Shown one piece after another: positions 34,682-46,139 of a stretch of 64,000 bases of DNA. The DNA lies in the NCBI RefSeq assembly GCF_030758615.1, contig NZ_CP132381.1, forward strand, positions 2,108,001 to 2,172,000, read 5' to 3'. The position numbers and the translations under genes are program-made. The notes under the pieces were generated by a model. The model saw nothing but the letters and a program-made list of their open reading frames with translations, made no database searches and was not told where the DNA came from. This DNA comes from Gilliamella apis (GTDB taxonomy: Bacteria; Pseudomonadota; Gammaproteobacteria; Enterobacterales; Orbaceae). The number at the start of each line of letters is the position of its first letter. Position 1 is the stretch's first letter.

Positions 34682-36153
34682 TTAAGGCATAGAACACGTC
34701 CCCCTTAAGGTTGTCTCGCTAGAATGATTCCTATTTACATGACCATTGTTAGGATAAACTGAAAACTGGATACCATCCGAAGTAATATCGCTAGTCCAAT
34801 AGTTGTATCGATAATCATCAACACTGGCATTAAAATAAAAATCCATGTACCCCCACTCGGAAAAAAAACCTGAACCGATTCTACGTTGGTAATTATTACC
34901 AGTTGATGGTGGTTTAGCCGCGACAGAACCTTGACAATGACTACCGCTCCATACGCCAGTACAAATAGCATTAGTTAAGTCTTTAACCTGTACCATCCGA
35001 TAACCGATACTGTCACACCATGATAATGTATTAAAATAATTGCGATAAACAGTTCTACGATTAACGAACCATTGTTTTAACTGAAAACCATATTTAATAA
35101 TTGCATTACCTAAACTATCTCTACCAACCAACTCGAATGTCTGAGGTAAAGAAGGTCTATATATAATACCGGGAGAATCCGATTCCGATTGAACTTGGTT
35201 TGCTGCAGGACCGGTAAGTGTAACACGAACATAGCTACCGGAAGAGTTCGGCGTCATGGTAGCGGTTATTCCATCATGAGTAACCGGATCCCATCTCAAT
35301 GCCCCTACACCACCAATATCTAAATCAAAATATAGATTATTAGCACCAGTTGTTGGGAAATTCAAACCATAAGATGATGGATCCGTAGACTGCACAATAA
35401 AACCTCTACTTGGATCCCACATTGAAGCCGGACCGCGAAAGTCTATGTCACTAATCTCAGTATTTGAACCATATGTTAATATTGGCCTAGCAAAACAGGT
35501 CTTTGGACGATCTTTAGGATTAATGTAATAAGTCGCACTACCACCACTAAAATCACTACTATTAGGCATACCATACTGGGTAGATAATGTACCACCATCA
35601 CTACTCAATACCACTTTATAAGGTGCATTACAGATATCTAATGCGGTATTACGCAGTACTTTTTGATTATTTTTATCAGTAATGGTGAGCGTTAAATTAC
35701 CAGTCACTGCAATACCATTACTGCCTTGGCCATCGCCATCATCATCTCCCCAATAATTATAGGGCGCGCCAATAAGCGTATTTAATGCGATTGAGTCCAC
35801 ATTGGTTGGTACTAACATATTAACATTAATTAATGTTTCATTTATATCCGGCAATACAATCGGATTGGTCGCTGAATTATTATTTGGTAAATAAGTTCTA
35901 CCATCAGATAAGCTGATACCAAGTAAATTACTCATATCAGTAACGCGAGTTTGACCATCATCGAAAGTTAAATAAGGTGCATTACCATGAACAAAATTCG
36001 TTGTACTCGTCGTCAAAGCGTAGCTATTAAATGGAAGTGATAAAAAAAATAGTACTGGAACTAAATAGAGTGGACTTGATAAAAATAAACTTGAAAATAA
36101 AGTTAGTTTTACAGGTTTGGTGTTTGGTGTTTGGTGTTAAAATTATAATGCAT
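34682..36153 (-). CDS. Adhesion-module protein, copy D (phase OFF)
   Basis: ATG at 36153 with three repeat units, so the ATG frame ends just after the repeat; the intact remainder reads 444 residues from a TTG at 36016. The N-terminal module is nearly identical to copies A and B, with scattered replacements (GALRWDP, SSGSYVRVTLTGPAANQVQ). The C-terminal part is its own variant (YFNTLSWCDSIGYRMVQVKDLTNAIC, GSGFFSEWGYMDFYFNA, YWTSDITSDGIQFSVY). First gene of the array in the direction of transcription. Confidence 0.82.
36118..36138. repeat. Heptanucleotide tandem repeat, 3 units (copy D, OFF)
   Basis: (TGGTGTT)x3 between the ATG at 36153 and the signal-peptide core. Confidence 0.9.
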
Positions 36154-36782
36154 CGCGACAATCCTGTCAATTAAATTAATGTTTAATTTGAACTTTCCTT
36201 GCTCAAATAGCTAAATCACAATCTATCTAATCACTTTTAGTAGTGAACGAGAAAAGTATAATTACTGGGAAAAACTATGCAACAATTTTTTAGGCTAAAA
36301 ATTGTTAAGTTTTGTAAAAAACAATTGTTTCGATGCAGAATGAATCGATCTTAATTCTAAGCTATTAAGATAATCTTAAACCATTTTATCGTTCTAAGTT
36401 TGATTATTAAAAGAGTTTAAGTTTTAGCTAGATTATTTTATTTTCGTAGAATTATTATTAATACAGCTAAACAAAAATAATCATTATATGATTAATTATT
36501 TTTTTATTAAGTTCTAATAAAGCATTCTTTGATATTTTCCATCCTAAATGCCATTGATTATCAGCACACGTAAAAACATAAACCTCAGAACATTATTTTT
36601 TTAGCAATAAAATATTGTGGGAATCGATAGTATTTTTGCAAGCATCTAGAATAGTTATTTACTTTGATTTAACTAATTTTCAGGTTGTAAAAACCCCTCT
36701 CCTCAATTTTTGAGTGGCGTTTACAGGAATTAATAAAAAAGGTCGCAAATTGCGACCTACAGTTTTTGGATTTTGCGTTATT
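36154..36782. other. Region upstream of the adhesion array
   Basis: Contains the copy D leader, promoter (36255-36282) and a one-mismatch copy of the 15-bp motif (36304-36318). After about 36320 it is unrelated AT-rich DNA with a short repeat-like element (36687-36711) and the mltB terminator. No gene seen. Confidence 0.6.
36735..36757 (-). terminator. Intrinsic terminator of mltB
   Basis: GGTCGC-AAATT-GCGACC stem at 36741-36757; on the minus strand it is followed by TTTTTTATT. It begins about 25 bases after the mltB stop. Confidence 0.85.
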
Positions 36783-37856
36783 TTATCTGGCTTGTTTAAC
36801 CGCTAATCCTAATTGCCATACCGCCATCGCATAATGTGTACTATGATTATAACGAGTAATGACATAAAAATTAGGTAAACCATACCAAAATTGATAACTA
36901 TCACCCATATCTAAACGTAACAAACTAACTTCTTTATGGCCTTCTAAGGAGCTTTTCGGTTTTAGTCCTGATTTAGCCAAATGCTCAATTGAATATTTGG
37001 TACTAAAACCTGTATCAAGAGAAAGCGCTTGTCCATCAGCAACTACAGCAACTTTTCTATTGCGTTGCCAACCATGTGATTTGAAATAATTAGCCACGCT
37101 ACCGATCGCATCAACAGGATCCCATAAATCAATATGGCCATCATGATTAAAGTCAATCGCATGATTTCTAAATGCTGATGGCATAAACTGACCATATCCC
37201 ATAGCGCCTGCAAATGATCCATTTAAATCAAAGGGATCCACACCTTCATCACGACACATAATTAAAAAATCTTCCAATTCTTTAGCAAAATATTGTGATC
37301 TTCTTGGATAGTGGAAAGCTAGCGTTGATAATGCATCGATTATCTTTGTTTTGCCCATTACTCGGCCCCAACCTGTCTCAACGCCAATAATACCGACGAT
37401 AATTTCAGGTGGTACACCATATTCTTTATATGCTCGTTGTAAATCTTTGTCATATTTATTCCAAAAATCAACACCTTTAGGCAAATTATTTGGTGTAATG
37501 AATTTATTTTTATAGCGAATCCAAGCGCCATTCGGTACATTTGAAGAGCCTGATTTAGGTGCTTGTTTATCCATTAAACCAATTACCCAATCAAGTTTGT
37601 TTGTTTGTTCTAAAACTGTACGAAGTTGTTGACGATTAAAACCATGTTTTTTTACCATCATGGCAATAAACTTTTCTTTATCAACAGATAAAGGTGCACT
37701 ATCAGGTTTCGGCTGTTCATGCTGTTTCTCTAAATAAACACCACCTTTTACATCTGAATGTCCTCGATGTTTCTGCATTGGAGTTTTAGAAGAACCGCCA
37801 CTAGAACAAGCAGCAAGCCATAAAATCATCATGAGACAAATAACGATACGTTGCAT
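36783..37856 (-). CDS. mltB: Membrane-bound lytic murein transglycosylase B
   Basis: 357 residues. Lipoprotein signal with lipobox LAAC (Cys17) followed by a Ser/Gly-rich linker. The SLT-type catalytic region has the Glu in VGIIGVETGWGRVMGK (about residue 160), then RDEGVDPFDLNGSFAGAMGYGQFMPSAF and FNHDGHIDLWDPVDAIGSVANYF, all typical of MltB. It cleaves peptidoglycan glycan strands to 1,6-anhydromuropeptides from the inner face of the outer membrane. The products are taken up by AmpG-type permeases, one of which lies at 39168. Confidence 0.92.
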   Translation of the reverse strand: MQRIVICLMMILWLAACSSGGSSKTPMQKHRGHSDVKGGVYLEKQHEQPKPDSAPLSVDKEKFIAMMVKKHGFNRQQLRTVLEQTNKLDWVIGLMDKQAPKSGSSNVPNGAWIRYKNKFITPNNLPKGVDFWNKYDKDLQRAYKEYGVPPEIIVGIIGVETGWGRVMGKTKIIDALSTLAFHYPRRSQYFAKELEDFLIMCRDEGVDPFDLNGSFAGAMGYGQFMPSAFRNHAIDFNHDGHIDLWDPVDAIGSVANYFKSHGWQRNRKVAVVADGQALSLDTGFSTKYSIEHLAKSGLKPKSSLEGHKEVSLLRLDMGDSYQFWYGLPNFYVITRYNHSTHYAMAVWQLGLAVKQAR

Positions 37857-37911
37857 AAATCATCCATATTTAATTAATTAAAATAACGGCGACATATTAA
37901 ATTATTTATTG

Positions 37912-38913
37912 TTATTTAACAATATTTTGACATTCTTTGCCTTCTGAAATTTGGGCAATATTATTTAATGTTGTATCGGAAATATTTAACAATGCTTCTT
38001 GGGTTAAAAATGCTTGATGACCAGTGAATAGCACGTTATGACATGATGATAAACGACGGAATACATCATCTAAAATAACATCGTTGGATTTATCTTCGAA
38101 AAACAGATCACGTTCGTTTTCATACACATCCATCCCTAATGCACCAATTTTAGTTTGTTTTAACGCTTCAATGGCTGCTGTTGCATCTAATAAACCACCA
38201 CGGCTAGTATTAATAATCATCACACCTTTTTTCATTTTGTTAAATGACTCTTTATTGAGCAAATGATAATTTTCTGGTGACATCGGACAATGTAAAGTAA
38301 TCACGTCTGATTTAGCATACAGTTCATCTAACTGAACATACTGTGCACCTAACTCAACAACGATATCATTAGGATAAGGATCATAAGCTAAAATATTCAT
38401 GCCAAATCCTTTTAGAATACGAATAACAGCTTGACCTATTTTACCTGTGCCAATAACCCCAGCGGTACGATTATGCATATTAAAACCTGTCAATCCTTCT
38501 AAAGAAAAGTTGGCATCACGTGTACGTTGATAAGCTTTATGTGTTCTACGGTTTAATGTCATCATTAATGCAACAGCATGTTCAGCCACAGCCTCTGGCG
38601 AATAAGCAGGAACACGCACTACAGTAATACCTAATTTTTTAGCTTCAGCTAGATCGACATTATCAAAACCAGCGCAGCGCAAAGCTAAAATTTTGATTCC
38701 ATAATGAGCCAATTTTTGTAATACTCGTTTATCCACTTCATCATTTACAAAAACACATACAGCATCATATCCTTCAGCAGTAACCACCGTTTTATGACTT
38801 AATTTATGTTCATAATATTCAATTTCAAATCCGAAATGTTTATTTGCAATTTCTAGATGTTCTCTGTCGTAATGTTTACTGCTAAAAACAGCAACTTTCA
38901 CAGTTTTTTTCAT
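37912..38913 (-). CDS. ldhA: D-lactate dehydrogenase (fermentative)
   Basis: 333 residues of the D-2-hydroxyacid dehydrogenase family. NAD-binding motif GVIGTGKIGQA, the substrate-binding Arg in INTSRGG, the catalytic Arg/Glu region, and the catalytic His in TGHQAFLTQEAL. The N-terminus (VAVFSSKHYDREHLEIANKHFGFEIEYYEHKL) follows E. coli LdhA. It reduces pyruvate to D-lactate with NADH, matching a fermentative, oxygen-limited gut lifestyle. Confidence 0.92.
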   Translation of the reverse strand: MKKTVKVAVFSSKHYDREHLEIANKHFGFEIEYYEHKLSHKTVVTAEGYDAVCVFVNDEVDKRVLQKLAHYGIKILALRCAGFDNVDLAEAKKLGITVVRVPAYSPEAVAEHAVALMMTLNRRTHKAYQRTRDANFSLEGLTGFNMHNRTAGVIGTGKIGQAVIRILKGFGMNILAYDPYPNDIVVELGAQYVQLDELYAKSDVITLHCPMSPENYHLLNKESFNKMKKGVMIINTSRGGLLDATAAIEALKQTKIGALGMDVYENERDLFFEDKSNDVILDDVFRRLSSCHNVLFTGHQAFLTQEALLNISDTTLNNIAQISEGKECQNIVK

Positions 38914-39167
38914 AACGGCTACTCCCTTTTAAGGTAACTTTATATATAATTTTTTATTTTAAATGATGATTGAAAAACATTGTCACATGCTAATTTTGAC
39001 AACATTGAATACTGAAATTTGATTTAATTGGTTTTTTAGCCTTAAAAAAACTGGGCATCAACAAATCTATATTATAGTAAAACGTTTTATGATGGCTTTA
39101 GCAATTACTTTTTATATTATTATGCTATGATAGCACCTCACTAAAAACTCACCAATAATATTAAATA

Positions 39168-40430
39168 ATGAATAATCCGCAAGATTCTATTTTCAAAACT
39201 ATTTTTAATACAAAAATGCTAATCTGCATTTTCACTGGTTTTGCATCCGGATTGCCCTTTTATTTATTAATTCAACTATTACCTGCATGGCTGGCTAGCG
39301 AAGATATCAACATAAAAACCATTGGCATTTTCTCTTTAACCCAGATGCCATATATTTTCAAATTTATCTGGGCGCCATTTATGGATAATATTTCTCTATT
39401 CAAACTTGGGCGACGTCGAGGTTGGATGTTTATTTCACAACTAGTTTTACTCTTTTCGATTGCGATTTTAGGTATTTTCTCTCCAACGTTAGATATTTGG
39501 TTAATCGCTAATATCTGTTTTATTATCGCACTCTTTTCAGCAACCCAAGATATTGCTTTAGACGCTTTTCGACGTGAATTATTACTCGATAAAGAACTTG
39601 GATTAGGTAACAGTATTCATACTAATGCTTATCGTATTGCCGGATTGGTGCCAGGCTCACTATCATTAATACTATCAAATTATTTACCTTGGAACAGTGT
39701 TTTTCTCATTACTGCATTATTTATGTTACCAGCAATTATTATGACATTACTGGTCAAAGAACCAATCAATCAAATTCCCAAGACTCATAGTTTAGATGAA
39801 ATTATTATTAAACCTTTTAGTGAATTTATTACACGCCAAGGTGTTAAAAGTGCCGTATTGATTTTAGCTTTTATCTTTTTATATAAATTAGGGGACAGCA
39901 TGGCAACGTCCTTAGCTACCCCATTTTATCTAAAAATGGGCTTTAGCCGTTTTGATGTGGGTTGGATTGCTAAAAATGCATCATTATGGCCAAGTGTTTT
40001 TGGTGCTCTAATTGGCGGTATATTAATGATAAAAATAGGAATTAATCGCGCTTTATGGTGTTTTGGTTTTGTCCAAGTTATCTCTATTTTAGGTTTTGCT
40101 TGGTTATCGATCGAAGGGCCTTTTGATGAGATCAATACACATCAAAAAATTTTATTAGCATTAGTCATTGGATTTGAAGCATTAGGTGTAGGCCTTGGCT
40201 CAGCAGCATTTGTTGCTTTTATCGCTAAGACCACAAATCCATTATATACTGCAACACAGTTTGCGTTATTTACCAGTATTGCCTCTATTCCTCGAACACT
40301 TATTAATTCGACAACAGGAATTATGGTCGATTATTTAGGCTGGACAAGCTTTTTCGGTTTATGTACGATGCTAGCCATACCTGGTATGGTGTTATTATTA
40401 AAAGTTGCGCCATGGAATTTAAAATCTTAG
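39168..40430 (+). CDS. AmpG-like muropeptide MFS transporter
   Basis: 420 residues with about 12 membrane helices. The AmpG family pattern is visible: FTGFASGLPFYLLIQLLPAWL, IGIFSLTQMPYIFKFIWAPFMD, then LGRRRGWM and ATQDIALDAFRRELL. AmpG imports anhydromuropeptides for cell-wall recycling. It is shorter than E. coli AmpG (491) because the extra C-terminal helices are missing, as in many AmpG relatives. The stop codon overlaps the ribosome site of the next gene, so the two are probably co-transcribed. Confidence 0.82.
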   Translation: MNNPQDSIFKTIFNTKMLICIFTGFASGLPFYLLIQLLPAWLASEDINIKTIGIFSLTQMPYIFKFIWAPFMDNISLFKLGRRRGWMFISQLVLLFSIAILGIFSPTLDIWLIANICFIIALFSATQDIALDAFRRELLLDKELGLGNSIHTNAYRIAGLVPGSLSLILSNYLPWNSVFLITALFMLPAIIMTLLVKEPINQIPKTHSLDEIIIKPFSEFITRQGVKSAVLILAFIFLYKLGDSMATSLATPFYLKMGFSRFDVGWIAKNASLWPSVFGALIGGILMIKIGINRALWCFGFVQVISILGFAWLSIEGPFDEINTHQKILLALVIGFEALGVGLGSAAFVAFIAKTTNPLYTATQFALFTSIASIPRTLINSTTGIMVDYLGWTSFFGLCTMLAIPGMVLLLKVAPWNLKS

Positions 40431-40438
40431 GAGACACT

Positions 40439-41092
40439 ATGGATAAACTATCTCTAGCTTTCGAGTTTAGACACGCTTGTAAACGGTTTGATGAATCAAA
40501 AAAAATTAATCATGAAGATCTTGAAGCAATTTTAGAGGCTGGTCGTTTATCACCTTCATCATTTGGGATGGAGCCTTGGCATTTTGTCGTTGTCGATAAT
40601 GCAGATATTAAAACTGAATTACGTGCTATTTGTTATAACCAAGAGCAAGTTACTAGTTGCTCACACTATGTGATTGTACTTTATCGGAAAGCCAGTAACT
40701 TTACTTCACAAAGTCATTATTTACGTCAAGCTGTAGCGAGAACGTTACCTGATCAAAATGATCAAACCGCAATTGATATTGCTTGCCAAGATTTTATTAA
40801 TTTTACTAAATTTGGTTTAGCAAATGGTTTAACTGTAAATCATTGGTCAGAAATGCAAGATTATCTAGCTGCAGCAAATATGATGACAGCAGCTGCTTAT
40901 CGAGGTATAGATTCTTGTGCTATTGGTGGATTTGAACATGATAAAGTCATACAGATTTTAGAAAAACATATTCCACAGTTTAGTGGTGAAACTTTTGGAG
41001 TTGGACTCTGTTTAGCATTTGGTTATCGAGTTAATGAGCAACAACCACATATCCGCTGGTCACTTCAAGATGTAACCACTTATTTATCATAA
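40439..41092 (+). CDS. Nitroreductase-family NAD(P)H oxidoreductase
   Basis: 217 residues from the ATG at 40439, which has AGGAG six bases upstream; an upstream in-frame extension to 40361 lies inside the previous gene and is rejected. FMN-binding nitroreductase motifs: FRHACKRFDESKKI near the N-terminus (RxSxRxF-like), LSPSSFGMEPWHFVVV, and the C-terminal FGVGLCLAFGYR. Likely a homodimeric FMN enzyme reducing quinones or nitroaromatics (NfsB/YdgI-like). Physiological substrate unknown. Only 8 bases after the AmpG-like gene. Confidence 0.85.
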   Translation: MDKLSLAFEFRHACKRFDESKKINHEDLEAILEAGRLSPSSFGMEPWHFVVVDNADIKTELRAICYNQEQVTSCSHYVIVLYRKASNFTSQSHYLRQAVARTLPDQNDQTAIDIACQDFINFTKFGLANGLTVNHWSEMQDYLAAANMMTAAAYRGIDSCAIGGFEHDKVIQILEKHIPQFSGETFGVGLCLAFGYRVNEQQPHIRWSLQDVTTYLS

Positions 41093-42591
<1,499 letters not shown>

Positions 42592-42606
42592 AATCAGCTA
42601 AATAAT

Positions 42607-44346
42607 ATGTCTTTAGATAAACAACGCCAAACTTATTTACTTAACTGGTTAAAACAACACACCAAAATACACAAGTCAGATTTACGGGCTTCGGTTTTAA
42701 CTGGATTTATGTTAAGTATTTTAATGATTGCTCAAGCAGCTTTTTTGGCGATTATTTTACAAAGATTAATTATTGAACAACAGTCTTTTTTGACGGTTAT
42801 TCCTTACTTTTTATCTTTAATTTTCATTTTACTGGCTCGAGGATCGTTAATTTATTTTCGTGAAAAGATTAACTTTGCTTTAGGGCAAAAGATCCGTAAG
42901 CAAATTAGACAAAAATTAATCGATCAGTTTGAATTATTTGGTCCTGCTTATTTAAATCAAAGCACTACCGGAGCATGGAGTACGTTAGTTATTGAACAAG
43001 TCGATAATTTACATGATTTTTTTGCTCGTTATTTACCGCAAATGCGTTTAGCCAGCATGGTACCAATATTAATTTGTATTGCTATCTTCCCTTTCAACTG
43101 GGCTGCTGCCGTTATTTTGCTTTGCACAGCCCCCCTGATCCCTATTTTTATGATTTTAGTGGGAATGGGAGCAGCTGATATTAATCGACGCCATTTTAAA
43201 GCGTTAGCTTATTTAAGTGGCCATTTCTTAGATCGATTAAAAGGACTTAACACCATTCGTTTATTCAATCAAGGAGAACAACAAACGGAAGAAATCGCTC
43301 AAGCATCTGAAGATTTCCGTGTTAAAACCATGCAAGTGTTAAAAATGGCCTTTTTATCCTCTGCTGTGTTAGAGTTTTTTACCTCAATTTCAATTGCTAT
43401 TGTGGCAGTCTATTTTGGTTTTTCTTATTTAGGCGAATTTGATTTTGGCGCCTATAATGGAACTGTTACTTTATTTGCTGGTTTTTTTGCACTAATTTTA
43501 GCACCTGAGTATTTTCAACCCTTACGAGATCTCGGAGTCTATTATCATGCTAAAGCCGAAGCTATTGCTGCTGCTGATAATATCGAAACTTTTTTAAATA
43601 AAAGTTTACCGCAACAAGTTGATAACGCTCAGCCAAAAACTAACTTGAATCAATTGCAAGCAAACAATTATCTAGATATTGGGGTTTTAAAAACAATTGA
43701 AGCCAAAGATCTGATCGTACTATCCAATGAAGCTCTGCCGATTGTTGGGCCACTTAGCTTTTCATTACATGCACCCTTTAAACTAGCCTTAATTGGCACT
43801 AGTGGTGAAGGAAAAAGCTCGCTCATGCAAGTATTACTTGGATTTTTGCCTTATCAAGGTTCACTCAAAATTAATGGTATTGAATTTAATCATTTAGATT
43901 TAAAGAGTTGGCAACAACAAATAAGTTGGATTGGCCAAAATCCTTATCTCATTAACGGTTCAATTCGTGAAAATATTCTACTTGGTAAACCCACAGCAAC
44001 CTCTAGTGAGCTTGATGAAGTGATAGCCAAAGCACAATTATCTGATGTTATCGCTAAACTGCCTGAAGGAGTGGAGACACAGGTCGGTGAAGATGCGGTA
44101 CGATTATCAGTAGGACAAGCCCAACGTGTAGCACTTGCCAGAGCAATGCTAAAACCTTGCCAATTACTAATCCTAGATGAACCAACCGCAAGTTTAGATA
44201 AACAGACAGTAGAATTGTTAGCACCATATGATATTGCCACTAACAGTATTACCATAACTCATCAACATGATGATATGCATGATTTTGAGCTAGTTTGGAA
44301 ACTGTCAAAAGGACAAATTAATGCCATTAAGGAGAGTTCATGCTAA
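42607..44346 (+). CDS. cydD: Cysteine/glutathione ABC exporter subunit CydD
   Basis: 579 residues: a six-helix membrane domain (about 25-330) and an ATPase domain with Walker A LIGTSGEGKSS, signature LSVGQAQRVALARA and Walker B LLILDEPTASLD. With CydC it exports cysteine and glutathione to the periplasm, required for assembly of cytochrome bd. It overlaps cydC by 7 bases. Confidence 0.93.
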   Translation: MSLDKQRQTYLLNWLKQHTKIHKSDLRASVLTGFMLSILMIAQAAFLAIILQRLIIEQQSFLTVIPYFLSLIFILLARGSLIYFREKINFALGQKIRKQIRQKLIDQFELFGPAYLNQSTTGAWSTLVIEQVDNLHDFFARYLPQMRLASMVPILICIAIFPFNWAAAVILLCTAPLIPIFMILVGMGAADINRRHFKALAYLSGHFLDRLKGLNTIRLFNQGEQQTEEIAQASEDFRVKTMQVLKMAFLSSAVLEFFTSISIAIVAVYFGFSYLGEFDFGAYNGTVTLFAGFFALILAPEYFQPLRDLGVYYHAKAEAIAAADNIETFLNKSLPQQVDNAQPKTNLNQLQANNYLDIGVLKTIEAKDLIVLSNEALPIVGPLSFSLHAPFKLALIGTSGEGKSSLMQVLLGFLPYQGSLKINGIEFNHLDLKSWQQQISWIGQNPYLINGSIRENILLGKPTATSSELDEVIAKAQLSDVIAKLPEGVETQVGEDAVRLSVGQAQRVALARAMLKPCQLLILDEPTASLDKQTVELLAPYDIATNSITITHQHDDMHDFELVWKLSKGQINAIKESSC

Positions 44347-45971
44347 CGCTATTACGCCCTTATATTGCTCTTTATAAGCACTACTTTTGGCAAATCGTTA
44401 TTGGGCTTAGTTTATCTATTCTTACGCTATTTGCCAGTGTCTTTTTGCTCTCATTATCGGGATGGTTTTTAGCCTCTACAGCCGTTGTTGGTGTTGCCGG
44501 TTTATATACTTTTAATTACATGTTACCTGCAGCTGGTGTACGAGCAGCAGCAATTACCCGAACAGCATCACGCTATGTTGAGCGCTTAGTTGATCACAAC
44601 ACTACTTTTAAAATTTTAGCTTATTTAAGAACGTTAGCATTTAGAAAGATTTTACCACTCAGTGCTAACCAATTAGCTCAATATCAAAAAGCTGATTTAC
44701 TTAACCGCTTTATTGTCGATATTGATGCACTTGATCATCTCTACTTAAAACTATTTTCACCAATTGTTACAGCATTAGTCATGATTTTGTTGCTGTTTGT
44801 CGGGCTAAGTTATATCAATTTACCCATTGCCTTAATCATTACTATCGTGTTAACAATTACCTTACTTGCTATACCTGTCATTTTTTATCATGCAGGCAAA
44901 CAGTTAGGAGAAACATTAGCTAAACAACAAAGTGAATATAGGGCGTTATTAATTAATTATTTACAAGGTCAAGCTGAACTAACGTTATTTAATGCGCAAC
45001 ATCGTTATCGTACAAAACTAGATAAACTTGAATCAGACTGGCTTTTTCATCAACAACGCCAATCAACATTAATGGCACTATCAAGTGCGCTCGTCGTATT
45101 GATTGCTGGTTTTTTAACTTTATTGGTACTGTGGTTGATCACTCAATACACATTATCACCTTTAGTTGCCTTATTTGTTTTTGTTTGCTTGGCTAGTAGT
45201 GAAATTCTAGCGCCCATACCAGGAGCATTTATCTTTTTAGGACAGGTATTAACATCCGCAACACGCACAACAACTTTATTTAACCAAACACCTGATATCA
45301 AATTTATTGAACAAGGCAAAACTATCGATTTATCTATTGCTAAACTACAATTCGATGACATTAGTTTTAGTTATCCCAATCAACCTTTTGCTATTTTAAG
45401 TCACTTTTCATTAACCATAAATTCCGGTCAACATGTTGGTTTAATAGGTAAAACTGGCTGCGGCAAATCAACACTGCTTAATTTAGTTACTCGCACATGG
45501 GAAGCAAATTCTGGAAAAATTTTGATCAATGATATTCCAGTTGATCAACTTGATGAAGCTACACTCCGCCAAACCATTGCGGTTGTACCTCAGGTTATTA
45601 CTATTTTTAGTGATACACTTAAACAGAATTTGCTAATTGGTAACCGACAGGCATCTGACCAACAGTTGAGCGATGTATTACATCAAGTTGAACTATCAAA
45701 ATTGTTAGCAACTGATCAAGGTTTGAATTTACCATTAGGACAAGGTGGGCGCGCTCTATCTGGCGGGGAAATTCGTCGTATCGGCATTGCTCGAGCATTA
45801 TTACATAACTCACCACTAATCCTAATGGATGAACCAACTGAAAGCCTTGACCAACAAACCGAACAACAGATCATCGAGCTGATTAAACAAATCTGTAAAA
45901 ATAAAACATTACTAATGGTCACCCATAGATTAACCGATAATCCATTGTTTGATCGAGTGGTTGAATTGTAA
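44340..45971 (+). CDS. cydC: Cysteine/glutathione ABC exporter subunit CydC
   Basis: 543 residues: membrane domain (about 15-300) and ATPase with Walker A LIGKTGCGKSTLLN, signature LSGGEIRRIGIARAL and Walker B LILMDEPTESLD. Forms a heterodimer with CydD. The ATG sits within the end of cydD (GGAGAGTTCATG), with its ribosome site inside the upstream gene. Confidence 0.93.
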   Translation: MLTLLRPYIALYKHYFWQIVIGLSLSILTLFASVFLLSLSGWFLASTAVVGVAGLYTFNYMLPAAGVRAAAITRTASRYVERLVDHNTTFKILAYLRTLAFRKILPLSANQLAQYQKADLLNRFIVDIDALDHLYLKLFSPIVTALVMILLLFVGLSYINLPIALIITIVLTITLLAIPVIFYHAGKQLGETLAKQQSEYRALLINYLQGQAELTLFNAQHRYRTKLDKLESDWLFHQQRQSTLMALSSALVVLIAGFLTLLVLWLITQYTLSPLVALFVFVCLASSEILAPIPGAFIFLGQVLTSATRTTTLFNQTPDIKFIEQGKTIDLSIAKLQFDDISFSYPNQPFAILSHFSLTINSGQHVGLIGKTGCGKSTLLNLVTRTWEANSGKILINDIPVDQLDEATLRQTIAVVPQVITIFSDTLKQNLLIGNRQASDQQLSDVLHQVELSKLLATDQGLNLPLGQGGRALSGGEIRRIGIARALLHNSPLILMDEPTESLDQQTEQQIIELIKQICKNKTLLMVTHRLTDNPLFDRVVEL

Positions 45972-46068
45972 GTTTTAGATTTAGATAACCGATTCAGGAC
46001 ATATTAATTAATAGAGTAAAATTTATCCTCAAAATGACTCTCAATTAACTAACTGTGATTATTAAATA

Positions 46069-46100
46069 CACCCCATACCATCTTTGGATGATATGGGGTG
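46069..46100. terminator. Bidirectional hairpin between cydC and adhesion copy E
   Basis: CACCCCATA and TATGGGGTG pair with a small interruption, in the short region between the convergent genes. Confidence 0.7.
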
Positions 46101-46139
46101 GTTTATTATGGCAATTAGCTAATCAATATATAATTAACA

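Noticed and set aside
40361-40438. N-terminal extension of the nitroreductase
   Set aside because: It lies inside the AmpG-like gene; the ATG at 40439 has a proper ribosome site and starts the conserved domain.
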